From NCBI RefSeq assembly GCF_000003815.2, contig NC_049990.1:9873539-9937538 (forward strand): DNA of 64,000 nucleotides, in the 5' to 3' direction. Each line of letters starts with the position of its first letter. The first letter of the stretch is position 1. The notes under the pieces are model-generated. The model was not told where the DNA came from. It did not search any database and worked only from the letters and a program-made list of their open reading frames with translations. Of the stretch, positions 35,201 through 47,200 are shown in pieces. Source of the DNA: Branchiostoma floridae. Taxonomy: Eukaryota; Chordata; Leptocardii; Amphioxiformes; Branchiostomatidae. Both the position numbers and the translations under genes were made by a program.

Positions 35201-38200
35201 CACTTACAATGCCCTTTTTCTTGGAGTTTACACACTTGAGTGTTACTGGTCAAACATTTTTGCATTGGCAAGAAAGGTGGCCTATGGTAATACTACTAGT
35301 ATTTGATAATTGCTTACATATTGACAACAGTTCCTAGTAACACAACACTACACTAGATCTGACCAATATTTTCAAGTTTTACGTGATCAACTTTTCTTCT
35401 CAATCGAGAGAAAATCTCAATTCCTAACTGATATCGTATCCATGCAAACTCCTGTATAGACATGTCATGTATAAAATTATGTAATGAGATCACTACCTTA
35501 ACGAATCGTCATGTAACGTCACATAAAGAAAGACATCTATAGACCCAAATGTCTAACCTGGAATGTGGTACCACTTCTACAAAGAAATACAAAAGTCTTT
35601 GATTGATGCAGGCTAATTTGAAATTCAGTAAGGCTATCCAATGGAAAACTTCCACAGACCACAACCAAATATAGGTCACACAAGGGTGGGGGACAAAGAA
35701 AGCACAACCAAACTTCGACCCAAAGGGTGCAAATCTCCTCGCATAGAAGCAGAAAGCAAACAACAGGGACTACAGCATGCTAACAGCAAGCCAAAGAAAC
35801 AGAGACAAGGAAACCAAGCAAGTCACGCAAGTCCTGGAACAAACTTAAGCCATGCTGGAAATGAAAACATATCTTGATATAATTAAACTTTAAGAGAGTT
35901 AAAGAGAAAGAACAGAAACAAAACTCTAATTAGCTGCAACTGTAAAAACTTTTGACATGCTAATTCTGACATGATGGCAATATTACTGCTACCCGCTATT
36001 GCTACTTATTGCACTGTTATCATCGCTAAGGTTAAGGGACCCATCACTGTCATTTCTTGCAAGGCTTGGATGAAAAACGTCATCCGAAAGTTCACTTTCT
36101 TGACGGTTAAAGCCAAGGGCATAGGGGTTTCCGAAAACAACACCAGCCGAGAAGCGTGGTGCGGCTCCAACTGAATGGGGCAGCCGTGGTGACTTTTCTG
36201 TGGGAGGGACATTGTCGTTGGACAACGAAGGGTGCGTTTTTTGTTGCATAGGGGGAATTACTGAGCAAGGCGCTTCTGCTATTGGCGGGGAAGTTGGGAT
36301 GCTTTCCACTGAACCAATGGCCAAATAGTCCGAGCGATCTCGCAAGGGCTCGTCAACGATTGGCCCGGGACTGAACTCGCTCATGTGTGTATCAGAAGTT
36401 GAATTTACGTCGGCTTGGACGACGATAGTTTTATGTTTACCATTTCTACAGGGCAGGTTTTGTGCTTTTTGTATGTGCAGAGCAGGGCTGTTTGGGGCCG
36501 AGGGTGGCTCCGAGCAGCTGTCTGAGGAAGAACTAGAGTCTTCTGTTATGTGGAGAGGAATGTTGTGGGGGCTGCTGTAGGGTCTTATCTCATCTTCTGT
36601 TATGTGGAGTTCACAGGGGGACTGATAAGGAATGTGGCATTCACTACCATCATGCACAAGGCCACTGCCAAACGACGCATGAGCATTAGCAAACGACAAA
36701 ATTTCAGCATTGGTACCGTTTACAACCACAGGGTTATTGTTAGAGGTCAACGGGGAATTACTTGATGCATTGCTGGCTGATTTTTGGTAATCATTATCAA
36801 GCATTTTACTAGATGCTTTAACTTCTGAAAGATTTTGTAGATTGCTTGGATTTTCGTTCAAGGTTGGACTTTTTCCCTGGCATTCCTGAACACAATTGTC
36901 ATTTGTATCAGCAGTGTCTGCCTGTTTTAGTTCCTGTAAGAGCACATTTGTGGGTAAGTCGACAGGCTCATCTGTACTGATGGCCCCCGCACTACTAGGA
37001 CTATCGTTCCCTATCCCTGTGTCACTACTTGCAGAAGGAACAGCATCATTGCCTTCAGAGCCGGGGGTCCCCGCCTCCTCTTTCTCCCCATCGGGCTGGT
37101 CTATCACTTCGTCTGAATCAGCATGCAGGGCCGTGATTTTCTTCACAAGGTGCTGCATCTGGTCATGCTCGCTGCTCATCTGCCGCACCAGCCCCTGCAT
37201 CGCGTCATGCTCGCTCGTCATCTCCCCAACAAGGTCATGCATGGCCGCGTGCTCATCGCGGTCACCTGATTTGTCCAGCTGGGTTGCCGGGACGACTGTC
37301 TGGTCCGCCGGAGGCTTGATGTAGGGCGAGAATCGGGGGTCCTGGGTCTCGTAGTGGCTGAAGCTGTTGGCCCGCATGTTGTTGGTGTCCAGCCGGGTGA
37401 CCTCGTGTGTGGGCATAATCTGAAGGCTCTGGGTTGAAGCTCGCAGTTTGTGGGACCTGGAAGTGCACAGAATAAAGTTTGGTACTAAGCATACAGCACT
37501 GCAAGAGGACTTTTGTTGTTAAGTATCTCTCTCTCTCTCTTCTTGAAATAAAAGTAAGATAAAGCATTATGCTTTTGTAATATAAAAAGATAGCACAATT
37601 CACACACTACAAGTTAAGATTGCAACAAAGCACCACCTAAGCTGGCACTTTCAATTCAACCTAAAACACCGAAGTAGCCACATACATTTCTTTGCTTGAA
37701 TGACACAACAATGTAATTTTGATTTGGCTGCTCTGGAACAAATAGATCATGCTTTACCCGCATTGCTCTCTTGTGTGCCCATAATCGTTGCATTGTTGTG
37801 TTTGCAGTATGCAATCTTTGTAGTATGTATCAAAAATGTTGCCATAATTTTTGCATAGGATGCTGTTACTAGAATATGAGGAAACATACCTTTGAAACTT
37901 GGGGTTCTTACTGGGGGAGCCTCCCTCTCTCATATCTTCAATCAACTGCTTCTGTGTTCGACCACTGAAATAAGCAACGACAAAAATTAGATATGAATCA
38001 CACACAGGAATATTTCTTCTGACATTTTGTAAAAAGATGTAACACCTGGAAGTCAAACTAAGTGGCTCAATTATGTGTGCAATTTAGCTTTATTAGTTCA
38101 ATTACAGTCAAACCTGTCTATAGTGATCACTCAAAGGACCTGACGAAATTGGTCTAAAGATGGAACTGGTCGTTACTAATACTATAGACAGGAGTCTTAT

Positions 38201-41200
38201 TGCTTGGGTCAATGGAAAGGTAATTGGAGGGACTACTTTCAAATAGGCCAAGATAACAGGTGGCCAATGTCACGCTGTCAGCAGCCCTTGGCCAAATTAG
38301 TTGCAAGAAAGAAAGAGAGTTGCAAGAAAGTTGCCGAATTTCAAAACCACCAGAGAAAATCTAGCTATCATATTGAACGGGACTAGTTGACCTGGGAACA
38401 TCGGCCAATCTCTAAAAATTGTGTAGTGAAAATATCCTTAATAGCTCAATGATTTGTTGGGAGAACTATTATCTGGTGTGTACACCAACTTTTTTTTCCT
38501 TCTTTAAATTTTTCAACATGAAGTTATAGATACACAAACACAGAAAAAACTGAGCCTTCCTAATGCACAAAAAACTATCCATATCTATCATCCCTCATTA
38601 TATAAATAACATGTCATATTTTTACATACATGTGCGACACCAGCTTTAAGCAGAGGTAGTTACTAGCATAGGCTTTACTGCACTTTAAAAAAGGGACAGA
38701 GACTATATGACTAACCTGAACCTGAAGGACGACCCTCTGCTGAAAAGGATAGACTTTGGCACTGGCTTTGGCCGGACCTCCAGGCGGAAGAAAGCGTGGT
38801 ACTCGATACACAACTTCCAGAAACTCTTACAGGCGTCCCTCGAACTCATCACAAACTCCACTGTCGCATTGTACAATCCCTGGGAAGGATAAGGGGTTAG
38901 AGTATTACATTATTGTCATATTCATACAAAAAGCCACCTAAGTAATGCCATCAATTTATGTTAAAGGTTCTTCAAACAACCCTGATAATGGTGTCTGACA
39001 GACACCGAAACGATGGAAGTGAGTACTACTACTAGTATTTCGGTTGTGTTTGAAGAACCTATATGAATGCCATCAATAGTTTGAGTCAACAAGCCACAAA
39101 CTATGCAAACTTTTGATGATGTTTTGTCTTGACCTTCTCAAACAAGTTAGACCAATGGGATTCAATACTTACAAATGAATTATGTACTATACATTGAAAA
39201 TGCACCTCACACTAAAATTGTCCATGCAAGACATGATCTGTAACTTAAACTTAGTAAGTCTACCATTTTGCAAAGTAATGCAAAGCAAGGACTAATATTG
39301 TAGGGTGTTCACAACAACCTTTAGCTTTCCAACAGTAGCGTATGATTGATCTACCCAAGAGACATTGTTTTCTTTTACAAGAATGGCAACTATGTCACTT
39401 AATGGATTGTAATAACATAACATAACATTACATATAACTTACATAGGCTTCAGGATGCAGTTTGATCAGGAAACGTTTCCTCTTGAAACTGAGTTTCCTA
39501 ATCTTGGCCCAGGAGAAGGTATTGATCTTTGTGTGACCCTGAGAAAGACAGAAAGTAAATGAATCATTGATCAGGCGGTCACACACTTAAACGTTGCACA
39601 AAATACAATCAAGTTGAGCTTTCCACAGTACAATACAATCAATGAGGTCTCATTCATGCATTCCTATGAATTATGTTTTAAAAAGGAAAGGCTGTATAGA
39701 TAAATGTGTGTGTATAGAAAGTTAGAAATATCATTTTTCTTAGTTTCAGCCAGCCCAACTTTTCCAAAATGCTTAAATAGAGAAAGCGTTTGTAATTGAA
39801 TAAATTAGCAAGTAATTTTCTGCAGACACAACATGATAGGTTGGTACCGTCCTCAGGTTGAATGGTGCAGTCATATACTGGCCGCGAAAGGGGTGTGTGG
39901 CTAGGCACAGTTTGTAATTACCATTTTAAATATCAAATTTTTACATGCTGCAGGGTAAATGTTCTGAACATACAATGATAGATATCAATACATTTCCTAT
40001 TGGTTCATTAGAAATGCACCCATGTAAAACACATATTTTTGTGTACCCTAGACACAGATGTGCACCATCTTGAAGCATCTCACCTGGAAGATCAAGACAC
40101 CCATGTTGGCGACTGCCAGGTTGATCTTGACCCCGTCGTGGTCATGTGCCGGGTGTAATCTGATCCCGTACATCTCCAGTCGGCGAGCGATGTCCAGGAA
40201 ATTTCTGTCGGCGTCCGCTGGGGTTTGGCCGCTGTTGGAATAACAATCAGGAGAGCTACATTTAGGAGAGCTTCAAATGTAACAACCAAGGAAAACGTCA
40301 GTTAAAATTTGCTTCTCTTGTGACATGTATCTGAACAGATATTACCTTATCTAACTATACGCCATACATAGATGAAAATTAGACATCCAAATGCATTAGA
40401 GCATGATACAAAATTAATCAAATAACTGGATGAAGTCTATGCTAGAGGCAGATGTTTTAGGCATCATCAGTGAGCTGTTTCTAACAGCATCTGCTGTCTT
40501 TCACTGATGAAATATTTATCATGTACAATGCAAATAGACTTCAATTTTGCAAGCTCAGATGAGCTTTCTACTGTATGGACGCTCAAATACTATGAGACAT
40601 GTGAAATCTCTCAGGGTTGGACATAAGCACTGAACAACTGTGGGACTTACGCAAGTTTCTGGTGGAACTCCATGATCTTATTCTCCATCTGTGGCGTCTG
40701 GTTTGGCACGAACTTGAACTCTGTGATGTACGAACTCTCAGGGTATTCCTCTGCTGTGAAATCACCAACCTCAGCTGCATAGAAAAAGCAAGAAGGTATA
40801 AAAAAAGTCATCCTTCAATGTGATGAGGCATACTGTTATTCATTGATCACAGACAACATTTTCCTGCCTAACATGAAAAAAGATCAGACTAAGGTCAAAT
40901 AATGCCGGAGCCTGGGTGGAAATTTTGGTCTAAGGAAACACTTGGACTAAAACAGAAAGGTTCCTGATCTTGTACAATGTTAGATGCCATGAGCATTGCT
41001 CTGTTATCAGAACTAGAACAGAAGGGTGCCCCACCTAATACAATGATAGACGCCATGAGCACTATTTTGTTATTAGAAGTAAAACAGAAAGGTTCCCCAC
41101 CTTGTACAATGTAAGATGCCATGAGTGCTGCTGTATTATCAGAGCTAGGCAGCCGACCAGTGGCCAGGTCTCTTCGCACTTGCATAGCAAACAGGTACCT

Positions 41201-44200
41201 GCAAAACAAAAGTTAGAACAGTTAGAACAAAAGCTCTATAAAAACAAACTGAGAACTTTTTTTATAACAGTAATTCTACCGGGTAGTTGACTTAAATCCT
41301 AACTTGGTAAGCATGCAATGGTGTCTATAGATAAGTATCAGCTATGTGGACAATGATAGAAATCATGATATAAATGTAAGGTAGATATAGATATTTAGTT
41401 CCAATAATTGTCAGCATACGACAAAATGACAGCAAAGACACAAATGATGGCTTGTCTCTGACAAGTAATAAGCCTATACACTCATGTAAAACATCCTATT
41501 ACTAAATGCACTGCAGCTTGTCATTGTCCAATCCATCATGTGTAAGACCAATCTATATACATCTTCACACATTATTTAGGTCAACTATCTTGGGACTTGC
41601 ATGTGGTGCATGAACACTTGACCCTTGCCCCAACCTTTGACCCAATTGTCCGTCTATTGTTGCTTTATGTCAATCATCAGACAGTGACTTGAATAGAGGC
41701 TCATCAGGCATGACGTTCCCTGGAGTGGGGTTATAGACCCATGGAGGTGATGAAGGGCAGCCGCAGATAAATGTACTGATGTAGAGTCCTACATGCTGAA
41801 TAACCAATACTACAGTAATGACTTTTCCCACAAGGGAGTGAAGTACTTTAACCCTACAGGAGTGAAGAAGATGTACTGTAAATGCATTTAACTTTAAGTT
41901 TGTTATGTTCACAGTTTTCCGTGTGAAGGGATGAAGGGGAGCTGCATATACATGTACAGCACTACATGCTGAATAACCAATACTACAGTAATGACTTTTC
42001 CCACAAGGGAGTGAAGTACTTTAATCCTACAGGAGTGAAGTACATTTAAGTTTATGGTAGTGATATTGTTCCTGGTGACCAAGAACTCAAAACCACCTTG
42101 AAAATTTTTCTTCTATCTTCTGAATGTCGACATCTTTGTCTAAGGGACGTATATGGATGTACAGTTTTATCATATGTGGGAGGTGACTGTTCTGTCTGTC
42201 TGAAGTGCCGAGTCACTAGAAAGTGGTTGTCAACTGGCTGTCCATTAAGTTTCCAATACTGTAGCCATTGTTTCCATTACTATACTATAGTGCTACAATA
42301 AACTCAAAACCACCTCAAATACTCCATTTTCTCCTAAATGCGAAAGAAACTAAATCACCCCATTTACAGCATTGTTATGGCTTTAGTTGTGTAACAGTGG
42401 GCTTGTGCTTCTGTGATTCCCAATATACACAATACATCGTGGCCATGAATCCAAAGTGCTGCTATTTTTGCCTGTGCCTGTCAACTACTCTCTCTTCATA
42501 GCCTAGGGCTGATTGCAAGGAGCTTACAACTGGTGGGGATGAATTGCAAGGGTCTGATGTGAGACTGGAAGGATCAGGAAGTAAATCACTGCAAGCTTAA
42601 ATGATTTACAGGATTGTTTTGGCTTTGTTCATGTAACTGTGTGTTTGTGTTTCTGTGATACATATACAATACATTTTAGCCATACATCCAACATGTTGCT
42701 ATTTTTGTCTGGGCCTGAATTGCTTACAAGGAGCTTACAACTGGTGGGGCCGAACTGCAAGGGTCTGGAACAGGACTGGAAGGATCTCTAAGTGGTATGG
42801 GTACTGAAGCGAAGTCTGCTATCTCTTATTAATTGTCTTACTTTGAAGGATGTGGTAGAAAACTGCACAGTATACGTTTGACCTGGTGAACCATGACCCC
42901 CAAACCCAATGCCTGACTTACCTGGTGAACTCATCATGCAGCTGCCCAGGGTCAGGGCTGAAGAACTTCACACAGAAGCGGAACATGACTTTCTTGGGAT
43001 CTGAGGAGGATAAGAAGACACCGAAATCAAACAAGCACCTGAGAAAGAATGAATTTTAAGAATGTGATAACTACATAGTCAATTGAATATTAATTAATGA
43101 TTAATTGCAGTTAGGGGAAAGCCTCGAAAAAAACTTAAATATCCTCTGTATATTCCTTTTACTGCTTTTAACAAGTGGACTTTTTTTTAATGTGCTAATT
43201 AACAATTAACAATGGATTGTTTGCTTTCTACCATTGTACTGCAATGTTATATTACATTTTCTTACATTAGTTTTAGTGCTGGGATCCCAACCGTAAATAT
43301 GGCATAAAATACACATACTGGTAAGGAGAGGATCACAACTAACCTTTCACTTGCTTCAGGATCATTTTCATTGGATCCAGCCAAGTCTGTGGAACAAAAA
43401 AGAATTTTTGTGAAACCATGTTTTCATTCATTACTGAAAAAGCAATGGCTGAAAGGTCAATAAAACATATCTTATGTTATTCCTCTAAATGTATTTTTCT
43501 ACTATTGATGTGTGATCTTACAGACAGCTGGTTAATAAACTGAATTACTGTACTTATTCAGCTTACCGATTAATTACTATCAATCTGTCATTTTACACTT
43601 GACAGATCAACGATGACTGCCTATATAGAAAAACCTGAAAACCACCTAGGTAAACATGAATTTTTCTCAGTCAATTTTCTTTTTTTCTGATTTATACAGC
43701 TGAAATACATGTATCTTTGTCAGCCATGTCATATGTATAAAATCATCTTTACTTAAATTCCCATATTAGTCAAATATTTATCCAAAATCAACAGTTTAAC
43801 CAATATGAGAATCCCTGTATATATGTGTATGCATGCTGACATGTTTTCCATTTTGAGAGTTAAATTTTGTCTGTGATTTGAAAGAGGCCACGGATGTGTG
43901 GTCTATTGTTTGGTGTGTTGACGTACAGTGTTTCCAGCAGGGTCATTGTATTCCAGCCCAAAGTAGTCAGACTCTCCCAACTGCAGATGGTCCTTCACTG
44001 CATTGAAGAGCTCCTGGCCGCACGCCTTAGTCTGGAACACAAAGTGCACACATCGGCCTTAGCAACAGCGCCATGCATTTTAACAGTGCTAGCAACACCA
44101 CATGAATATACAGTCAATCCTCTACATAAGGACAAAAGGTCCTTCATATTTTGATAAAAATCGTACTATTAGCAATTAAGATTTTGAACCATAGTATCTT

Positions 44201-47200
44201 TTTAAATTGCTGTACTTAACTTTTAATGCAATTCTCCCTGGAGGAGTATATGCAAATGCCAACACAATTCAGACTTGACTAAAAGTCTGTGATACGATAT
44301 TTCAATAAAGATTTCAAAGATAAGGACCACCTGGAGAGTTGGCCAATGTCACCACTGTTTGTTGGTCCCTTACTTAGATAATTTTCCCTATTGCCACAAG
44401 CACTAAGAATCATGTCTATAGTTATCACATGTCCACATATACCAGATTTTAACAATCCCCTGAGTGGTCTATTCCATATTCGTCTAGTTTTGCTGCATTT
44501 ATACATCAGAAATCTAGTCTTGTTTTGCACCCTAGAGCAAGTTTTCCCAATATCAGAGCCATGAATTTTAATGGTCATAATGGCACATCATAAATCCCAA
44601 AATGCTCTAAGGCAAGCTTTCTGAACAGTTGAGGCATAAACCCTAACAGGTAAGTAGAAAGTATATGAGAAATCAATTCCTTTTTGGCCCAGAGGCAAGT
44701 TTTTCCAAACAATGGAACCATGAATTTCAACAGCATTAACTACACAGCATTACTTGGTATTAGAAATCTATTTGCATTCCGAACTGAGGCAAGCTTTCTG
44801 AAAACTAGAGCTTTAAATCTCCTCACTGTTGAGGACTGTACATATTCACAAGCTAAATCAAATTCTGTGCCTTTCTGTCCTCGAGGCAAGATTTGTGAAA
44901 TGTAAGGGTGACTTTCATGGCATATTCCTGTTTTGCTAGGGGGAAGCATATGTGCATTGCAAATCTGTAACTAAAGCACATTCAAAGCTTATGGAAACCT
45001 ACACAGCATATTTACTGGTTTCAGTAGCAAACCTTGTATTGGATCAGTTAGATTCTATGGGTACTCCCATTTGGTTCCTCATAATGCTAATTAAGGGAGT
45101 GGTGTATGGAAATGCTGACATAATTTCTACAGGATTGCAATTTGAGATGAATGTTACAGCCATAAATTTGTAACAAATCAAAATCTATTCCCGTTTGACT
45201 GAGGAAAAGATTCTTTAAATGCTAAAGTGACTTATATAGCAGGTCAAACTTAAATATAGTATTTATATACCGTAAGGTCACTGCTTTGCTTAGAGGGATG
45301 TTTTCCTAAACACTAAAACCATTCAACTATAAAGTAAATCCAAATCCGTTTCCTCTTTTCCAGTGAAGCTAGTTATCAAAGCATTGTAGATAAAAAAACA
45401 ATGCCTTCTTTCCCTCTATGCCTATTCACAGCAAAGGTGACAAGAACAGATAACACGCAACGAGACAACTACACATGTATGAAAGCCTAGAAAGTTTCTT
45501 CAATGGCTTTTCACTATCAATGTGCATGTACTGATGTAGTGAAAAAGAGTTACAGTCACAGATAACATGAAGGCTTTATCAGGCTCATTTGTGGGTCCAT
45601 CCTAGTCCCTGTTACAGCCACATCAGACATTGCTCTCTCAAGCTACATGCATGTGCAGTTCTCTGATAATATAGCTTCCTAGTTCTTCTTTCTTGTCGAT
45701 ACCTGATTGCGTTCGGAGTTGGGCCAAAGAAATCTGGCAACCAGATCTTGGCCTAAGCAATCAGAACATGATAACTATAAGTTATACTAGTATAAGAAAA
45801 GTGACATAGATGGACAAAAATGTCAGCTGAAGTCTGTAAGAGAGGCTGGGTCCCTACAGGAAGGGTTGCACCAGCAGCAGACACCAGGTAATTGCCCATG
45901 AACCAGCACAATTTTCTGTCTGACTGAACACAAATTGCGGCTATTTTCTCCTGATGGAGTCATGACCAAGCAGGGCTGGAAATACAAGCGGCTGCGCAGT
46001 TCTAGCATCTGCCTAAGTGTGGGTGCAAACATACCCACCCATCGACCTGAAATTTCCTGAAAAATTTCAAAAGCTGAATGAAAGGTACGTCGATATAGGT
46101 TAGACATCCAGGTTTTAAGATATGCCAAAAAGCAGTTACTCAAGCAACTGGATATGATTTTGGAATCGGTCAGACGATTCAACTGGAATCCACCAGTTTT
46201 CGTCAGTGACACTGAAGTGATCTGGAAGAAACAGGTCTTTTATACTCCAACTATGAATGAAAGGTATATATACAGTTTGCAACCTTGCAGAGACCCAGTA
46301 TCAAATCACACTATGCAGGAAATGATTTCAAGCCCTGAAGTGAGAATTACTAGACACTTCCTGTCACAGTGCATCTACGGTACCGGAATACAAATTATGT
46401 CTGTTTCTATATCTACTCCACTTGGTAAAAATACATGTTTCCAAACCAAAAAGGCTTGACATTTCCTGAAAATTGTCTATAATTGAAAAGCTAGAAAATT
46501 TACAATGTTATCTCAGAAGTAAAGAATATTAATGAAAGGCATTAATTTTGAAATAAGAAAGTTACAGGAACCCATTTTTTATTTTGAAAATGCGCTCTCT
46601 TCATACACCATGTCACTCCTCTAGACCTCTTAATACTTATTCACTTTTAAATATGTAACACACCAGATGTGCTGGCTAAATACGAGAGTGCCACCGCCTG
46701 TTATATATGACTGCGGGTTTGAGGCTGATCGATACAATGTAGAAATTTGAAGAGGTAGGGTGGGTCCAATATATTGCACTCGGAACTACTGGAGCAAGTC
46801 TGGTGGACTCATGTATGAGGCCAAATTGTTTGAGGCCAAATCATCTCAATTGCTTGATCTCGAATTTAAGAGAGATAAAGCTTATACCATAATGCTATAA
46901 GAAATATGAAAATGGAAACATAGTCTGATATCAAAGTGTGAACCTTGGTACACACAGTTGCAAGGAGTACAATCCGGGTTTAAATGACTGCATGCTTCTA
47001 GTTCTACACTATTTTTGTACCCAAAATTGGAGCTACATGCACCTAATTTTTGACTGTGGTTTCACTGGTTACACCTAGATATGTGTGTTGGGAAAGGTAT
47101 GTAAAGGTACTAACGTTTACTAACATGTAGCATGTTCTTGACATGAAAACGCCAGAAAAAAATCCACGTATTGAGGTTAGCTTTGATTTTGATGAGAGGC

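Larger units (their letters stand above)
29282..36005. other. FARP intron 11 (about 6.7 kb), mostly unassigned
   Basis: Contains the CCATGG minisatellite at 31505. A plus-strand frame of 106 codons lies at 33303-33623, bracketed by two similar strings (AAAGCGTACCGAGTTAGGCA near 33350, AAAGCGTACCGTGTTGGGGC near 33590). No domain is recognisable. A cryptic linker exon on the minus strand cannot be excluded. Confidence 0.55.

Noticed and set aside
36896..37324. Plus-strand frame of 142 codons opposite the FARP linker
   Set aside because: It mirrors the biased composition of the linker exon; no conserved domain or start context.
38981..39012. Active hammerhead ribozyme
   Set aside because: The core is CTGATAA instead of CTGANGA, GAAA can pair with a nearby TTTC, and no cleavage triplet sits at the right junction.
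45823..46212. Minus-strand 129-codon frame in FARP intron 1
   Set aside because: No recognisable domain, no flanking splice sites in FARP phase, and FARP exons 1 and 2 already join with exact family spacing. Probably repeat-derived.
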